52,768 nt of DNA from an uncultured Acetobacteraceae bacterium (lineage in GTDB: Bacteria; Pseudomonadota; Alphaproteobacteria; Acetobacterales; Acetobacteraceae): assembly GCA_903877125.1 (NCBI GenBank), contig CAIRCM010000107.1:1-52768 (forward strand), in the 5' to 3' direction. A model generated the notes under the pieces. The model saw only the letters and a list, made by a program, of their open reading frames with translations, was not told the origin of the DNA and ran no database searches. Positions 1-7,565 of the stretch are shown piece by piece; position 1 is the first letter of the stretch, and each line of letters opens with the position of its first letter. The translations under genes and the position numbers were made by a program.

Positions 1-623
1 CCAGCAGGCCGCGATCGTGGGAGACCACGACCGCCGCGCCGGGGAAGCGGGCGAGCCATGTTTCCAGCCACAGCGTGGCTTCGAGGTCGAGGTGGTTGGT
101 CGGTTCGTCCAGCAGCAGCAAATCGGGGTTCGCAAAGAGCGCGGTGGCAAGAGCGACGCGCATGCGCCAGCCGCCGGAGAATTCTGCGACTGGACGGGCC
201 TGGGCGGCCTCATCGAAACCCAGGCCAGCGAGGATCGTGGCGGCTCGGGCAGGGGCGGAATCGGCGCCGATGGCGATCAGGCGTTCGTGGATCTCGGCGA
301 GGCGGGCAGGCTCGGCGGTTTCCGTTTCTTTTAATAGCGCGAGGCGTTCGGGGTCGCCTTGCAGGACGGTGTCGAGGAGGGAGGCTGGACCCTCCGGCGC
401 TTCCTGGCGAACGGTGGCCATCCTGGCGCGGCTGGAAAGGCGGATGTCGCCGCCATCGAGGGGAATTTCCCCGGCGATGGCGCGCAGCAGGGTGGATTTG
501 CCGGCGCCGTTACGCCCGACCAAGCCGATGCGCCGGCCGGGATCGACGGTGAGGTCGGCGCCGGACATGAGTGTGCGTCCGCCCATGCGGATGGTGATGT
601 TGGATACGACGAGAAGGCTCATG
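1..623 (-). CDS. ABC-F family ATP-binding protein (N-terminal 207 residues, cut by window edge)
   Basis: Soluble ABC-F ATPase of the Uup/EttA type. Such proteins have two nucleotide-binding domains and no membrane segments, and act on ribosomes rather than as transporters. The visible first domain has Walker A GRNGAGKST (residues 36-44), a signature FSGGWRMRVALA near 148-159, Walker B with LLLDEPTNHLD near 168-179, and the H-loop VSHDRG near 200-205. The motif DEPTNHLD is typical of ABC-F proteins. The start is the ATG at 623-621. The linker and second domain lie outside the window, so the subfamily cannot be decided. It lies 34 bp downstream of the dehydratase gene on the same strand and may be co-transcribed with it. 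Confidence 0.93.
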
Positions 624-657
624 CGGCGGGGGTTTAGCGCGCTGTGCCCATACCGAT

Positions 658-1509
658 CTAGCCCAGCGTCGCCTTCACCTGCATCGCGATGCCGCCGCTT
701 GGTCCCACCGCGAACAATTCCGCGGTGTCGGACCCAACCATCCGACCCATTGTCGTGAAGGGGGCCGTATCGAACAGCGGTGAACGCGCCCGCATTTCGA
801 AGCGGACGATCGGCCGGTTGGTGTTGTCGCGCAGGAGATCGAGCAGGCATTGCTGCGAAAACGGCCCATGTACCACCAGGCCCGGAAAGCCTTCCGTGCC
901 CGTCGCGTAGGGACGGTCGTAATGGATACGGTGCGGGTTGAAGGTCAGCGCGGAGTAACGGAACAGCGACACCGGATCGGGCGTCCAGGTCTTGCGCCAC
1001 GACATGCCCTCGGGCGGCGGTTCGGTCTTCGGAATCCCGGATGGCGTGCCAGGCGCCACCGCTTCACGGAACACGCTCACCTGATCCTCGGTCAACGCCA
1101 GCCCGCGCGGCGTGTAGATGCGTTTCGTCTGCGTCGCGATGATCAGCGTCCCCGTGCCGCCCTGGCGCAGTTGCACGTCCGAGAACTCGGTTTCCCGCCG
1201 CAGGGCGTCGCCGACCAGGATCGGCGCGTGGAAGGTCAGCGTCGCACCGGCATACATGCGCCGCGGCAGCGGCATCTCCGGGAGAATACCGCCGGTGACC
1301 GGCAAGCCATCGGCTCCCAGGGTCGCCAAGCGGCTGGCGGCCGGGAAATACGCGAGGTGCCAGCCAGGCGCGATCGGCTCGCCTCGGGCCGGGGGCGTTT
1401 CATCGCGGTCGAAGGTGACGATCATGCCGCGCAGGGGGGCGGCGGTTGCCTCGTCCTCATCGACGACGACGCGGCCGAGCAAGGCACGGATGGGTTCGAT
1501 ATCGATCAT
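658..1509 (-). CDS. MaoC/FAS1-like hot-dog dehydratase (acyl-CoA hydratase)
   Basis: Predicted double hot-dog enoyl- or 3-hydroxyacyl-CoA hydratase of the mesaconyl-C4-CoA hydratase/HTD2 type, 283 residues. The C-terminal half carries SALTFNPHRIHYDRPYA followed by PGLVVHGPF, the pattern of this family's active-site hot-dog domain, with His and Asp in NPHRIHYD. The N-terminal half is the FAS1-like dehydratase domain. I chose the ATG at 1509, which overlaps the upstream acyl-CoA dehydrogenase stop as ATGA and has AGGA 11 nt upstream. An ATG 12 nt earlier has its AGG directly adjacent and is less likely. Coupling to two acyl-CoA dehydrogenases suggests a dehydrogenation-hydration sequence on a CoA thioester; the substrate is unknown. 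Confidence 0.85.
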   Translation of the reverse strand: MIDIEPIRALLGRVVVDEDEATAAPLRGMIVTFDRDETPPARGEPIAPGWHLAYFPAASRLATLGADGLPVTGGILPEMPLPRRMYAGATLTFHAPILVGDALRRETEFSDVQLRQGGTGTLIIATQTKRIYTPRGLALTEDQVSVFREAVAPGTPSGIPKTEPPPEGMSWRKTWTPDPVSLFRYSALTFNPHRIHYDRPYATGTEGFPGLVVHGPFSQQCLLDLLRDNTNRPIVRFEMRARSPLFDTAPFTTMGRMVGSDTAELFAVGPSGGIAMQVKATLG

Positions 1510-2597
1510 GCTGGGAGCCATCCTTGCAAACGTGCTGCTTCTTCCCGACAGCGTTCGGGATTTCCGAGTATCTGGCGGTTGAACCCGATGCGCTTGAACC
1601 AGTAGTGCAGGCCCAGCAGGTCGGTGAAACCCATGCCGCCATGGGCCTCGGTGGTCATGCGGGCGACGTCGCGGGCGACGTCTGAGACATGCGCCTTGGC
1701 GTGGCAGGCGGTCAGGCGCGCTTCGTCGGGCAGGGCGTCCTGGGCGTAGGCGGCATACCAGACCATGCCACGGCAGGGTTCCAGCGCGGTGACGCAGTCG
1801 GCGAGTGGGTATTTCACCCCTTGGAAACTGCCGATGACGCGGCCGAACTGCACGCGCTCCTTGGCGAAGGCGACGGCGCGATCCAGCATGGTTTGCGCGG
1901 CGCCAACGGAATCCGCGGCCAGGATGACCCGCCCCGCGTCCAGCACAGTTCTGGCGGCGGTGAGTGGGTCGTTCGCTGCGTCCAATCTTTCGGCCGCGAC
2001 GTTGTCGAAGGTGACGTCGATCAGCGGGCGGGTACGGTCGATGCTGCGGCGCAGCGTTTTGGCGACTCCCGGGTCATCCGCGCCGACCAGGGCGGCGGCG
2101 CCGTCAGAGCCGAACACCAGGAAGTGTGTGGCGCCGGCTGCATCCATCACGCCGTCGATCCGGCCGTGCAGGGTGCTGTCCATGGTGACCTTTGCTGCGC
2201 CGGTTTGGCCGGCCAGGCCGGCAAAGGCAACGGCGATGCGGACTTCGCCGGCGGCGATTTGCGGCAAGTATTCGTCCTGCTGCCCGGCGGTGGCGCAGAG
2301 GGCGAACGCCAGCGGCGCCATTGCCATGGTGGCGGCGAAGGGGATGGGGGCGGCCGAAAATCCAAGGGCCTCGGCCGCGACGGCGGCATCAAGCACGCCG
2401 AGGCCGGCGCCCCCGAACCTTTCGGGCACCAGCAGGCTGGGCAGACCAAGCTCGACGGCGCCCTGCCAGAGGTCTTCGTCGAAACCCTGTGCGGTTTCAG
2501 CAAGCAACCGCAGCCGGTCCAGCGGCAAGCGGTCTTTCAGGAACCCACGCAATGAATCGTCGAATTGGCGCTGTTCCAGGGTGAGGGAGAAATCCAT
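1506..2597 (-). CDS. acyl-CoA dehydrogenase family protein (second subunit-like paralogue)
   Basis: FAD-dependent acyl-CoA dehydrogenase homologue of 363 residues. The C-terminal helical domain has RVQFGRVIGSFQGVKYPLAD, the classical ACAD segment that contacts FAD, and EAHGGMGFT near the end. The middle beta domain is divergent and lacks the clear substrate loop of the partner gene. The reading frame runs upstream to 2729, but the natural start is the ATG at 2597, sharing one base with the preceding stop (TGATG). It lies between a full-length ACAD gene and a hydratase, coupled on both sides. In actinobacteria, paired ACADs of unequal conservation form heteromers (for example FadE pairs in steroid degradation); a similar arrangement here is inference. 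Confidence 0.88.
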   Translation of the reverse strand: MDFSLTLEQRQFDDSLRGFLKDRLPLDRLRLLAETAQGFDEDLWQGAVELGLPSLLVPERFGGAGLGVLDAAVAAEALGFSAAPIPFAATMAMAPLAFALCATAGQQDEYLPQIAAGEVRIAVAFAGLAGQTGAAKVTMDSTLHGRIDGVMDAAGATHFLVFGSDGAAALVGADDPGVAKTLRRSIDRTRPLIDVTFDNVAAERLDAANDPLTAARTVLDAGRVILAADSVGAAQTMLDRAVAFAKERVQFGRVIGSFQGVKYPLADCVTALEPCRGMVWYAAYAQDALPDEARLTACHAKAHVSDVARDVARMTTEAHGGMGFTDLLGLHYWFKRIGFNRQILGNPERCREEAARLQGWLPA

Positions 2598-3808
2598 CAG
2601 CGCATCCCCGCAACGAATTTCGGCTCGCGCGGCAGATCGAGGCCGCGTTCGCCGATGATGTTCTTCTGGATGTTGTTCGATCCGCCGCCGATCATCAGGC
2701 CGACATCGTACATGTAGTCGATGTTCCACGTTGTGGCATCGTCGTCCTCGGCGTCCTCGCCCAGCGATTCATACGGCAGGCCAGCGGATCCGAGAGCGTC
2801 GACGGCGAGGGAGGAAAGCCGAAAACCCAGCATGGTGCCGCCATATTTGACGATCATCCGCTTGACGCCGGACTCCTGCCCGTTCGCGGCTTCCGTCAGC
2901 AAACGAAGGTTGTGGGCTTTCCAAGCCATGACCTCCCCCTGCAAACGCAACAGACGGTCGCGGTATTCGGGCATGTGGATCAGTTTGACGCCATCGACTT
3001 CCTGCGTGTGCAGAAGCGTGATCAGCTGTTCCAGCCGAGCGGTCATTTTGCCGGCGTCGCCGATCATCAGCCGTTCGTGTTTGAGGGTGACGTTGGCCAC
3101 GTACCAGCCTTTGCCCCGGCCGAGGACGATCTGGGTTTCCGGCACTTTGACGTCGGTGAAGAAGACCTCGTTGAATTCGCTGCGTCCGGTCATCGTTTTC
3201 AACGGGCGGGCGTCCAGACCCTCGGACTTCATCGACAGCAGCAGATAGGACAGCCCCTCGTGCTTAGACGCCTGGGGTTCGGTGCGGCAGAGCAGGAACA
3301 TCATGTCAGCGTAATGTGCTGAACTGGTCCAGATTTTCTGGCCGTTGACGATCCAAAACCCATCCTTAAGCTCGGCTTTGGTCTGCGCGTTCGCGAGGTC
3401 GCTGCCATTGCCTGGTTCGGAGTAACCCTGGCACCAGATGAGATCGCCACGGATGGTGGGGCCGACGTAGTCCCGCTTTTGCTCGTCGGTGCCGACTTCG
3501 AGCAATGTTGGTACCAGCATCGATATGCCCTGGTTGGTAAGTCCGGCATAGATATTCGCGCGTGCGAACTCGGACGCGATGACCGAGGCTTCCATGATGT
3601 CCGGCGGCTTGCCGGCGCCGCCGTATTCGGTGGGGATGGTGCGGCCGACATAGCCATGTTCAAGCAGCCGCTTCTGCCAATCCAAAGTCTTCTGGTCCGG
3701 ACGCTTGCGCCCGCCGCCAACCTTTGGCGAAAGATGGCCGTATTTCGCGACAAAGGCGCGGATTTCCGCTTGTAGCGCCTGGTAAGGCTCGCTCAAGGTG
3801 AGGTCCAT
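2597..3808 (-). CDS. acyl-CoA dehydrogenase
   Basis: Full-length acyl-CoA dehydrogenase, 403 residues, oxidising an acyl-CoA to the 2-enoyl-CoA with FAD and passing electrons to ETF. Visible are the N-terminal helical domain, the beta-domain motif GYSEPGNGSDLANAQTKA, the segment WIVNGQKIWTSSAHYAD, and a C-terminal GGGSNNIQKNIIGERGLDL typical of FadE-type enzymes. An excellent Shine-Dalgarno (AGGAGG, 6 nt spacing) fixes the ATG at 3808. It is the first gene of the three- or four-gene minus-strand operon running towards the left edge. The residues SLGEDAEDDDATTWNIDY form an acidic insert of unknown meaning. Confidence 0.94.
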   Translation of the reverse strand: MDLTLSEPYQALQAEIRAFVAKYGHLSPKVGGGRKRPDQKTLDWQKRLLEHGYVGRTIPTEYGGAGKPPDIMEASVIASEFARANIYAGLTNQGISMLVPTLLEVGTDEQKRDYVGPTIRGDLIWCQGYSEPGNGSDLANAQTKAELKDGFWIVNGQKIWTSSAHYADMMFLLCRTEPQASKHEGLSYLLLSMKSEGLDARPLKTMTGRSEFNEVFFTDVKVPETQIVLGRGKGWYVANVTLKHERLMIGDAGKMTARLEQLITLLHTQEVDGVKLIHMPEYRDRLLRLQGEVMAWKAHNLRLLTEAANGQESGVKRMIVKYGGTMLGFRLSSLAVDALGSAGLPYESLGEDAEDDDATTWNIDYMYDVGLMIGGGSNNIQKNIIGERGLDLPREPKFVAGMR

Positions 3809-3876
3809 GGTTTCCTCCTGCTTTCCGGTTCGCCAGTGTAGGGAGGTGGCGGGGAAAGGCCAGAGGATGGCGCGCC

Positions 3877-4671
3877 TCAGGCGGCGGACAGGTCGGCCAC
3901 TTCCTCCAAACGGTCCAGAGCGCCGGCTTCGTCCCCACGGTAGAGAACAAAACCTTGGATTCGATTGATGGCTCGCTGTGCTTTTCGACCTTGCAGCGAC
4001 ACTTTGCCGCTGTCCTCGATAACGGCAGCCACCCGCGCGTCCCGCCCACCCCGGATACGAATTTCCTGGGCCAGCAGCATGGCTTCCGTCAGCTTGTCAA
4101 TGGTTTGTGCGACAAACACAGCTGTTGGAATACCGGCTTTGAGCGGCCGAATGACCGCGTCTGCCGGAAAATCGGTGAACCGGTTGTCCAAGGCAGCGTT
4201 CGGTTCCACGGTTGCTTTTCCAGCGAATCGATCGGTGATCGCAGCAATCACGTCATCGACAAAAGTGCCGTGGACCCGTTCCTGAGTCCAATAGGCAACA
4301 TCGCGAGCGCGCACCAATGCGGTCAAGAACGCCACGACCGTCTGCGGCGAAGGATCGTGCGCGAACGGGTGGGTGCGTATCTCCAGAGTTTCCGGATCGA
4401 CGAAGGCCTGCACCGGGGCCAACACACGTTCCAGAAACGCGGCGCGCGGGCCATCGAGCACCGGCACGTTGGATGCTTCGAGGTCGGCCAGGAAAGCACC
4501 GTCATCTGCTAGGAATGGCGCACCCTGATCCTGAACCAGATAGCCGGCGATCCGATCGCCAAGGGCATCCTGAAATACGCCGCTGAATGCCAATCCCGCC
4601 GGAACCTCGGCAACCGAGAGTTCCGTGCAAAAGGTGCGGCATAACGCGTCCTTAAGCGTGTCAGGCGTCAA
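3877..4671 (-). CDS. DUF1828/DUF1829 domain-containing protein
   Basis: 264-residue protein combining two domains of unknown function usually found together. The N-terminal half (about 1-95) has the DUF1828 pattern: a short helix, then GDRIAGYLVQDQGAPFLADD-GAFL, where the conserved 'gd.i..yl......fl.DDG.fl..L' can be read. The C-terminal half matches DUF1829 (RPLKAGIPTAVFVAQTIDKL, then SLQGRKAQRAINRI). I place the start at TTG 4671, which overlaps the end of the upstream gene by 11 nt and has AAGGA about 10 nt upstream; no ATG exists at this point and the longer frame contains no family sequence. Proteins with these domains occur sporadically, often beside phage or toxin-antitoxin-like genes, but no biochemical role is known to me. 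Confidence 0.75.
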   Translation of the reverse strand: MTPDTLKDALCRTFCTELSVAEVPAGLAFSGVFQDALGDRIAGYLVQDQGAPFLADDGAFLADLEASNVPVLDGPRAAFLERVLAPVQAFVDPETLEIRTHPFAHDPSPQTVVAFLTALVRARDVAYWTQERVHGTFVDDVIAAITDRFAGKATVEPNAALDNRFTDFPADAVIRPLKAGIPTAVFVAQTIDKLTEAMLLAQEIRIRGGRDARVAAVIEDSGKVSLQGRKAQRAINRIQGFVLYRGDEAGALDRLEEVADLSAA

Positions 4672-5149
4672 ACGGTAATTTTCCTTGTGGTTCGGCGGTT
4701 CGCGTTGGCGTCCCGATGTGGAACATACCGCGCGCCTTGGCCCAGAATATGTCAAGCGTGGCTCCCTGCACCGTTCGTCGGGCCAAGAGCCTTGGGCGCC
4801 TGACTGGCGCCTCGATCGATCCCGGTCCGACGTCCGGCAGCGATGCACCGCAATGGGCGTGCACATGCAGACCGGGGTGGTCGCCGTGGTCTTCCATCCG
4901 AGCGAGCACCCTCAACTCCTTCCCCTTCCTATGCGACAGCCACGCCTGATAGTTGCCCCGACGAATGTTGACCCGTCCGAACAGCGTGAATGCCTCCCCT
5001 TCGCGGGAGCAGTCCAACACCCGCCATCGCCAGTCGCTGCCGAGTCTCAGGGTTCGTCCGAATGGTAGCCAGCGCGGCGGCACTGGTGGCACATGCCAAG
5101 CGCCATCATCCCGGTCCAGTGTTTTGGGCCGAAATATCAAACGCCGCAT
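4661..5149 (-). CDS. hypothetical protein overlapping the DUF1828/DUF1829 gene
   Basis: 162-residue soluble protein that I do not recognise. It is basic and rich in Arg and Trp, with a histidine cluster DHGDHPGLHVHAHCG near 87-101 following a beta-rich stretch (FTLFGRVNIRRGNYQAWLSH, 54-73). Its stop lies 11 nt inside the following DUF1828/DUF1829 gene, so the two are almost certainly translated together. ATG 5149 is the chosen start; another ATG at 5185 is possible and neither has a strong Shine-Dalgarno. The frame continues open to 6358 antisense to the luciferase-like gene, which I regard as chance. Layout and partner recall small two-gene toxin-antitoxin or defence units, but that is inference only. 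Confidence 0.6.
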   Translation of the reverse strand: MRRLIFRPKTLDRDDGAWHVPPVPPRWLPFGRTLRLGSDWRWRVLDCSREGEAFTLFGRVNIRRGNYQAWLSHRKGKELRVLARMEDHGDHPGLHVHAHCGASLPDVGPGSIEAPVRRPRLLARRTVQGATLDIFWAKARGMFHIGTPTRTAEPQGKLPFDA

Positions 5150-5299
5150 GGCGGCTGTTTCATCGCGATCGGGCGAGGCTGTCATTACCCCGATGGAACA
5201 CCAAATCGGTGGGCTTGTCACTGGATATCCCGAACGGTTTCCTCCGGATCGTGTTGCGTGGCAGTCTAAGCCCAGACACGCGGACAGAGGAAATACCGG

Positions 5300-6160
5300 A
5301 TGGAACTGAGCGCATTCTTTCCCACACGCCACATCGGCAGCGACCCCGCGAAAATCCGCGATTGGGCCCAGGCGGCCGAGGATTTGGGTTACGTGCATGT
5401 GGAGGTTCCCGACCATGTGCTCGGCGCGACCGCGCGCGGCGACTGGAAGCCGACCTACGACGAAACCGATGCGTTCCATGAGACCTTCACGACCATGGCC
5501 TTCATCGCCGCGGTGACCAAAAAGGTGAAAATCGCCAGGGGCGTACTGATCCTGCCGCAGCTCCAGTCCGCGCTCGTGGCCAACCAAGCCGCCGAGGTCG
5601 ACGTACTCAGCGGCGGCCGTCTCCGGCTCGGTATTGGTGTCGGCTGGAACCATGTGGAATACGAATCGCTGAATGCGACCTGGAACACCCGCGGTGCGAT
5701 GCAGGCCGAGCAGATTGAGGTACTGCGCCGCTTCTGGAGTGGCGATCTGGTGACCTACCAGGGGAAATTCCACAAATTCGAGAGCGTCAACATCGTGCCG
5801 CCGCCGGTGCGGCGGTCGATTCCGATCTGGTTCGGCGGTTCCTCCGACGCCGTGATCCGCCGCTGTGCTCGGCTGGGCGATGGCTGGATGCCGATCCTGA
5901 CGCCGGATGCGGCGGGGGAGGCGAAGCTGGCGCAACTGCGTGGGTATCTGAAGGAATACGGACGGGACGAGTCGAAATTCGGTCTGGAGGCCTGGATACG
6001 CGCGCCAAGTGCCGATCCCGATGCCTGGGGGAAGGATCTGGCGGCTTGGCGGAGGCTGGGGGCACAGATCGCGATGCTCTATCCGACCTACGCGCTGGAT
6101 GGGTTCGACGCGCAGATCGATCTGTTGCGCAAATTCAAGGAGCTGGCGGGCGGGGCGTGA
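5300..6160 (+). CDS. LLM class (luciferase-like) flavin/F420-dependent oxidoreductase
   Basis: 286-residue TIM-barrel enzyme of the luciferase-like monooxygenase superfamily. Family landmarks: a start running straight into MELSAFFP, an early EVPDHV, the LSGGRLRLGIGVGWNHVEYE segment (near 104-123) typical of F420- or FMN-dependent members, and RSIPIWFGGSSDAVIRR (about 174-190). A Shine-Dalgarno GAGGAA precedes the ATG. It is divergent from the DUF1828 unit and 63 bp upstream of another luciferase-like gene. Cofactor (F420 or FMN) and substrate cannot be told from sequence alone. Confidence 0.9.
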   Translation: MELSAFFPTRHIGSDPAKIRDWAQAAEDLGYVHVEVPDHVLGATARGDWKPTYDETDAFHETFTTMAFIAAVTKKVKIARGVLILPQLQSALVANQAAEVDVLSGGRLRLGIGVGWNHVEYESLNATWNTRGAMQAEQIEVLRRFWSGDLVTYQGKFHKFESVNIVPPPVRRSIPIWFGGSSDAVIRRCARLGDGWMPILTPDAAGEAKLAQLRGYLKEYGRDESKFGLEAWIRAPSADPDAWGKDLAAWRRLGAQIAMLYPTYALDGFDAQIDLLRKFKELAGGA

Positions 6161-6223
6161 GTTGACGCCACCCCGGTGTGGGGTGAAAACCGACCAGGAT
6201 AAACGTGCGGGAGCGTCGCGGGT

Positions 6224-7270
6224 ATGGAATTCGGCATCTTTCATGAGTTCGTCTCTCTCACGGGACGTTCGGATTCCGACGGTTTCAGGGAAGCATTCGG
6301 CATTGTCGACGCGGCCGAGCAGTACGGCCTCGATGTGATGTGGCTGGCGGAGCTTCATTTCGATCCTGCCCGTTCGCTGCTGTCGTCACCAATGGTCGTG
6401 GCGGCGGCGATCGCCGGGCGGACCGAAAGGATGAAGATCGGCACCAGCGTGCAGGTGTTGCCGCTGAACAATCCATTGCGGTTGGCGGAGGAAGCGGCGA
6501 CCCTGGATCATATCTGCCAAGGCCGGCTGATCTATGGCGTGGGACGCAGCGGCGTCGCGAAAACCTACGAAGCCTACAACATTTCGTACGCCGAGAGTAA
6601 GGATCGCTTCAACGAGGCGCTGGACATCATCGAACGCGCGTGGCGGGAGCCCGTCTTCTCCCACAAGGGGCAGTTTTATCAGTTTGAGGACGTTTCGGTT
6701 GTGCCGCGGCCGTTTCAGCCGTCGGGGCCCGAAGTCCGGGTGGCCGCACAAAGCCCCGATACATTTCCGATGCTGGGTCAGCAGGGCAAGGCGATGTTCC
6801 TTTCGGTGCGCCACGAGAACGCCAACATGTTCAAATCGCATGTGGACATCTACCAGCAGGCCTGGAAGGATGCCGGCCATCCAGGCAAGGGGCGGGTTTA
6901 TATGCGGGCCGCCGGTTTCGTTGCGCCGACCGACGCCGAAGCGCATGAACGCTACAAGCCCACGCTGATGCATCACTATCAGGCGCAGGCCAATCTGCTG
7001 GCAGATTCAGCCGAGCGTTTGAATACCCCGGCCGACAGCCCTCGCTGGAAGACGGTCGAAAAACTGCGCACCATCAGTTACGAAGAAGCGATCAAGGGGT
7101 CCGTGCTGGTCGGCTCCCCCGATACGGTGACGCGGCGCTTGAAGGAGATGACTGACGATCTTGGCCTGGCCGGGATCCAGTTCGAATTCAACGGCGGCGG
7201 CAAAGTGCTGCCGGAACACGAGAAAGAGGCGATCCGCCTTCTGTGTCAGGAGGTCAAACCGGCATTTTAG
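6224..7270 (+). CDS. LLM class flavin-dependent oxidoreductase (alkanal monooxygenase-like)
   Basis: 348-residue luciferase-like monooxygenase, closer to the bacterial luciferase alpha-chain type than its upstream neighbour. Visible: MEFGIFHEFV at the N terminus, VMWLAELHFDP (about 38-48), IGTSVQVLPLNNPLRLAEEA (72-91) and LDHICQGRLIYGVGRSGVAK (94-113), then GSPDTVTRRLKEM near 296, the usual flow control of the family. It probably uses reduced FMN from a separate reductase, with substrate unknown. Its stop at 7268-7270 directly abuts the first copy of the dispersed hairpin element, and it converges on the formate dehydrogenase operon. Confidence 0.9.
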   Translation: MEFGIFHEFVSLTGRSDSDGFREAFGIVDAAEQYGLDVMWLAELHFDPARSLLSSPMVVAAAIAGRTERMKIGTSVQVLPLNNPLRLAEEAATLDHICQGRLIYGVGRSGVAKTYEAYNISYAESKDRFNEALDIIERAWREPVFSHKGQFYQFEDVSVVPRPFQPSGPEVRVAAQSPDTFPMLGQQGKAMFLSVRHENANMFKSHVDIYQQAWKDAGHPGKGRVYMRAAGFVAPTDAEAHERYKPTLMHHYQAQANLLADSAERLNTPADSPRWKTVEKLRTISYEEAIKGSVLVGSPDTVTRRLKEMTDDLGLAGIQFEFNGGGKVLPEHEKEAIRLLCQEVKPAF

Positions 7271-7370
7271 AGCTTGATCGCCAGGGGGGGAACCGCAGGG
7301 CGGCGTGAGTCATGCCACCAAACAAAGATTTACAGAGGACGATAGGGTCAATTTGACTCTATCGTCCTCT
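7271..7370. repeat. Dispersed extragenic hairpin element, copy 1
   Basis: A 100-bp element shared with 24764-24866 and 39909-39985. Read on the minus strand it starts with a 12-bp-arm hairpin, then a TCTTTGTTTG stretch, then a conserved core with TCACGCCGCC and GGCGATCA near its far end. It fills the gap between the convergent LLM gene and fdsD. This copy is the most diverged in the core (TGGTGGCATGACTCACGCC against TGATCGCGTGATTCACGCC in the others) but keeps the hairpin. Confidence 0.8.
7334..7370 (-). terminator. Terminator-like hairpin at the end of the fds operon
   Basis: Arms AGAGGACGATAG (7334-7345) and CTATCGTCCTCT (7359-7370) pair perfectly over 12 bp and the inner GTCAA/TTGAC can extend the stem. 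On the minus strand it is followed by the T-rich TCTTTGTTT, as in a factor-independent terminator. The fdsD stop codon lies inside the first arm. Confidence 0.7.
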
Positions 7371-7565
7371 AAGCCGTTCGGCTGCCTGCCGCACTGCGGG
7401 GATAAGCGTGATGACGTCGAGATGCGCCAGGAAATCCCGGCGCATACGCGGGTCCCAGAATTTCGTTATATGGTCGGCGATCGACGCGACGGCATCTTCG
7501 CCCTTTTGCGACTGGAAGAAGGTGCCGATCTGGTTGGCCATATAGGCAAGCTTGTCAGGCGACAT
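7359..7565 (-). CDS. fdsD: formate dehydrogenase delta subunit
   Basis: 68-residue FdsD, a small subunit or assembly factor of the soluble NAD-dependent molybdenum formate dehydrogenase. Family hallmarks: the opening MSPDKLAYMANQIGTFFQSQ and ADHITKFWDPRMRRDFLAHL. It is the last gene of the fds operon and overlaps the fdhD stop by 11 nt. Its last codons and TAG stop lie in the stem of the downstream hairpin element, so the C-terminal Arg-Gly-Arg is encoded by repeat DNA. Confidence 0.93.
   Translation of the reverse strand: MSPDKLAYMANQIGTFFQSQKGEDAVASIADHITKFWDPRMRRDFLAHLDVITLIPAVRQAAERLRGR

Noticed and set aside
4661-6358. Extension of the minus-strand 162-aa gene to 565 codons
   Set aside because: The extra part is antisense to the luciferase-like gene at 5300-6160 and looks unlike any protein family; an internal ATG at 5149 gives a sensible protein.
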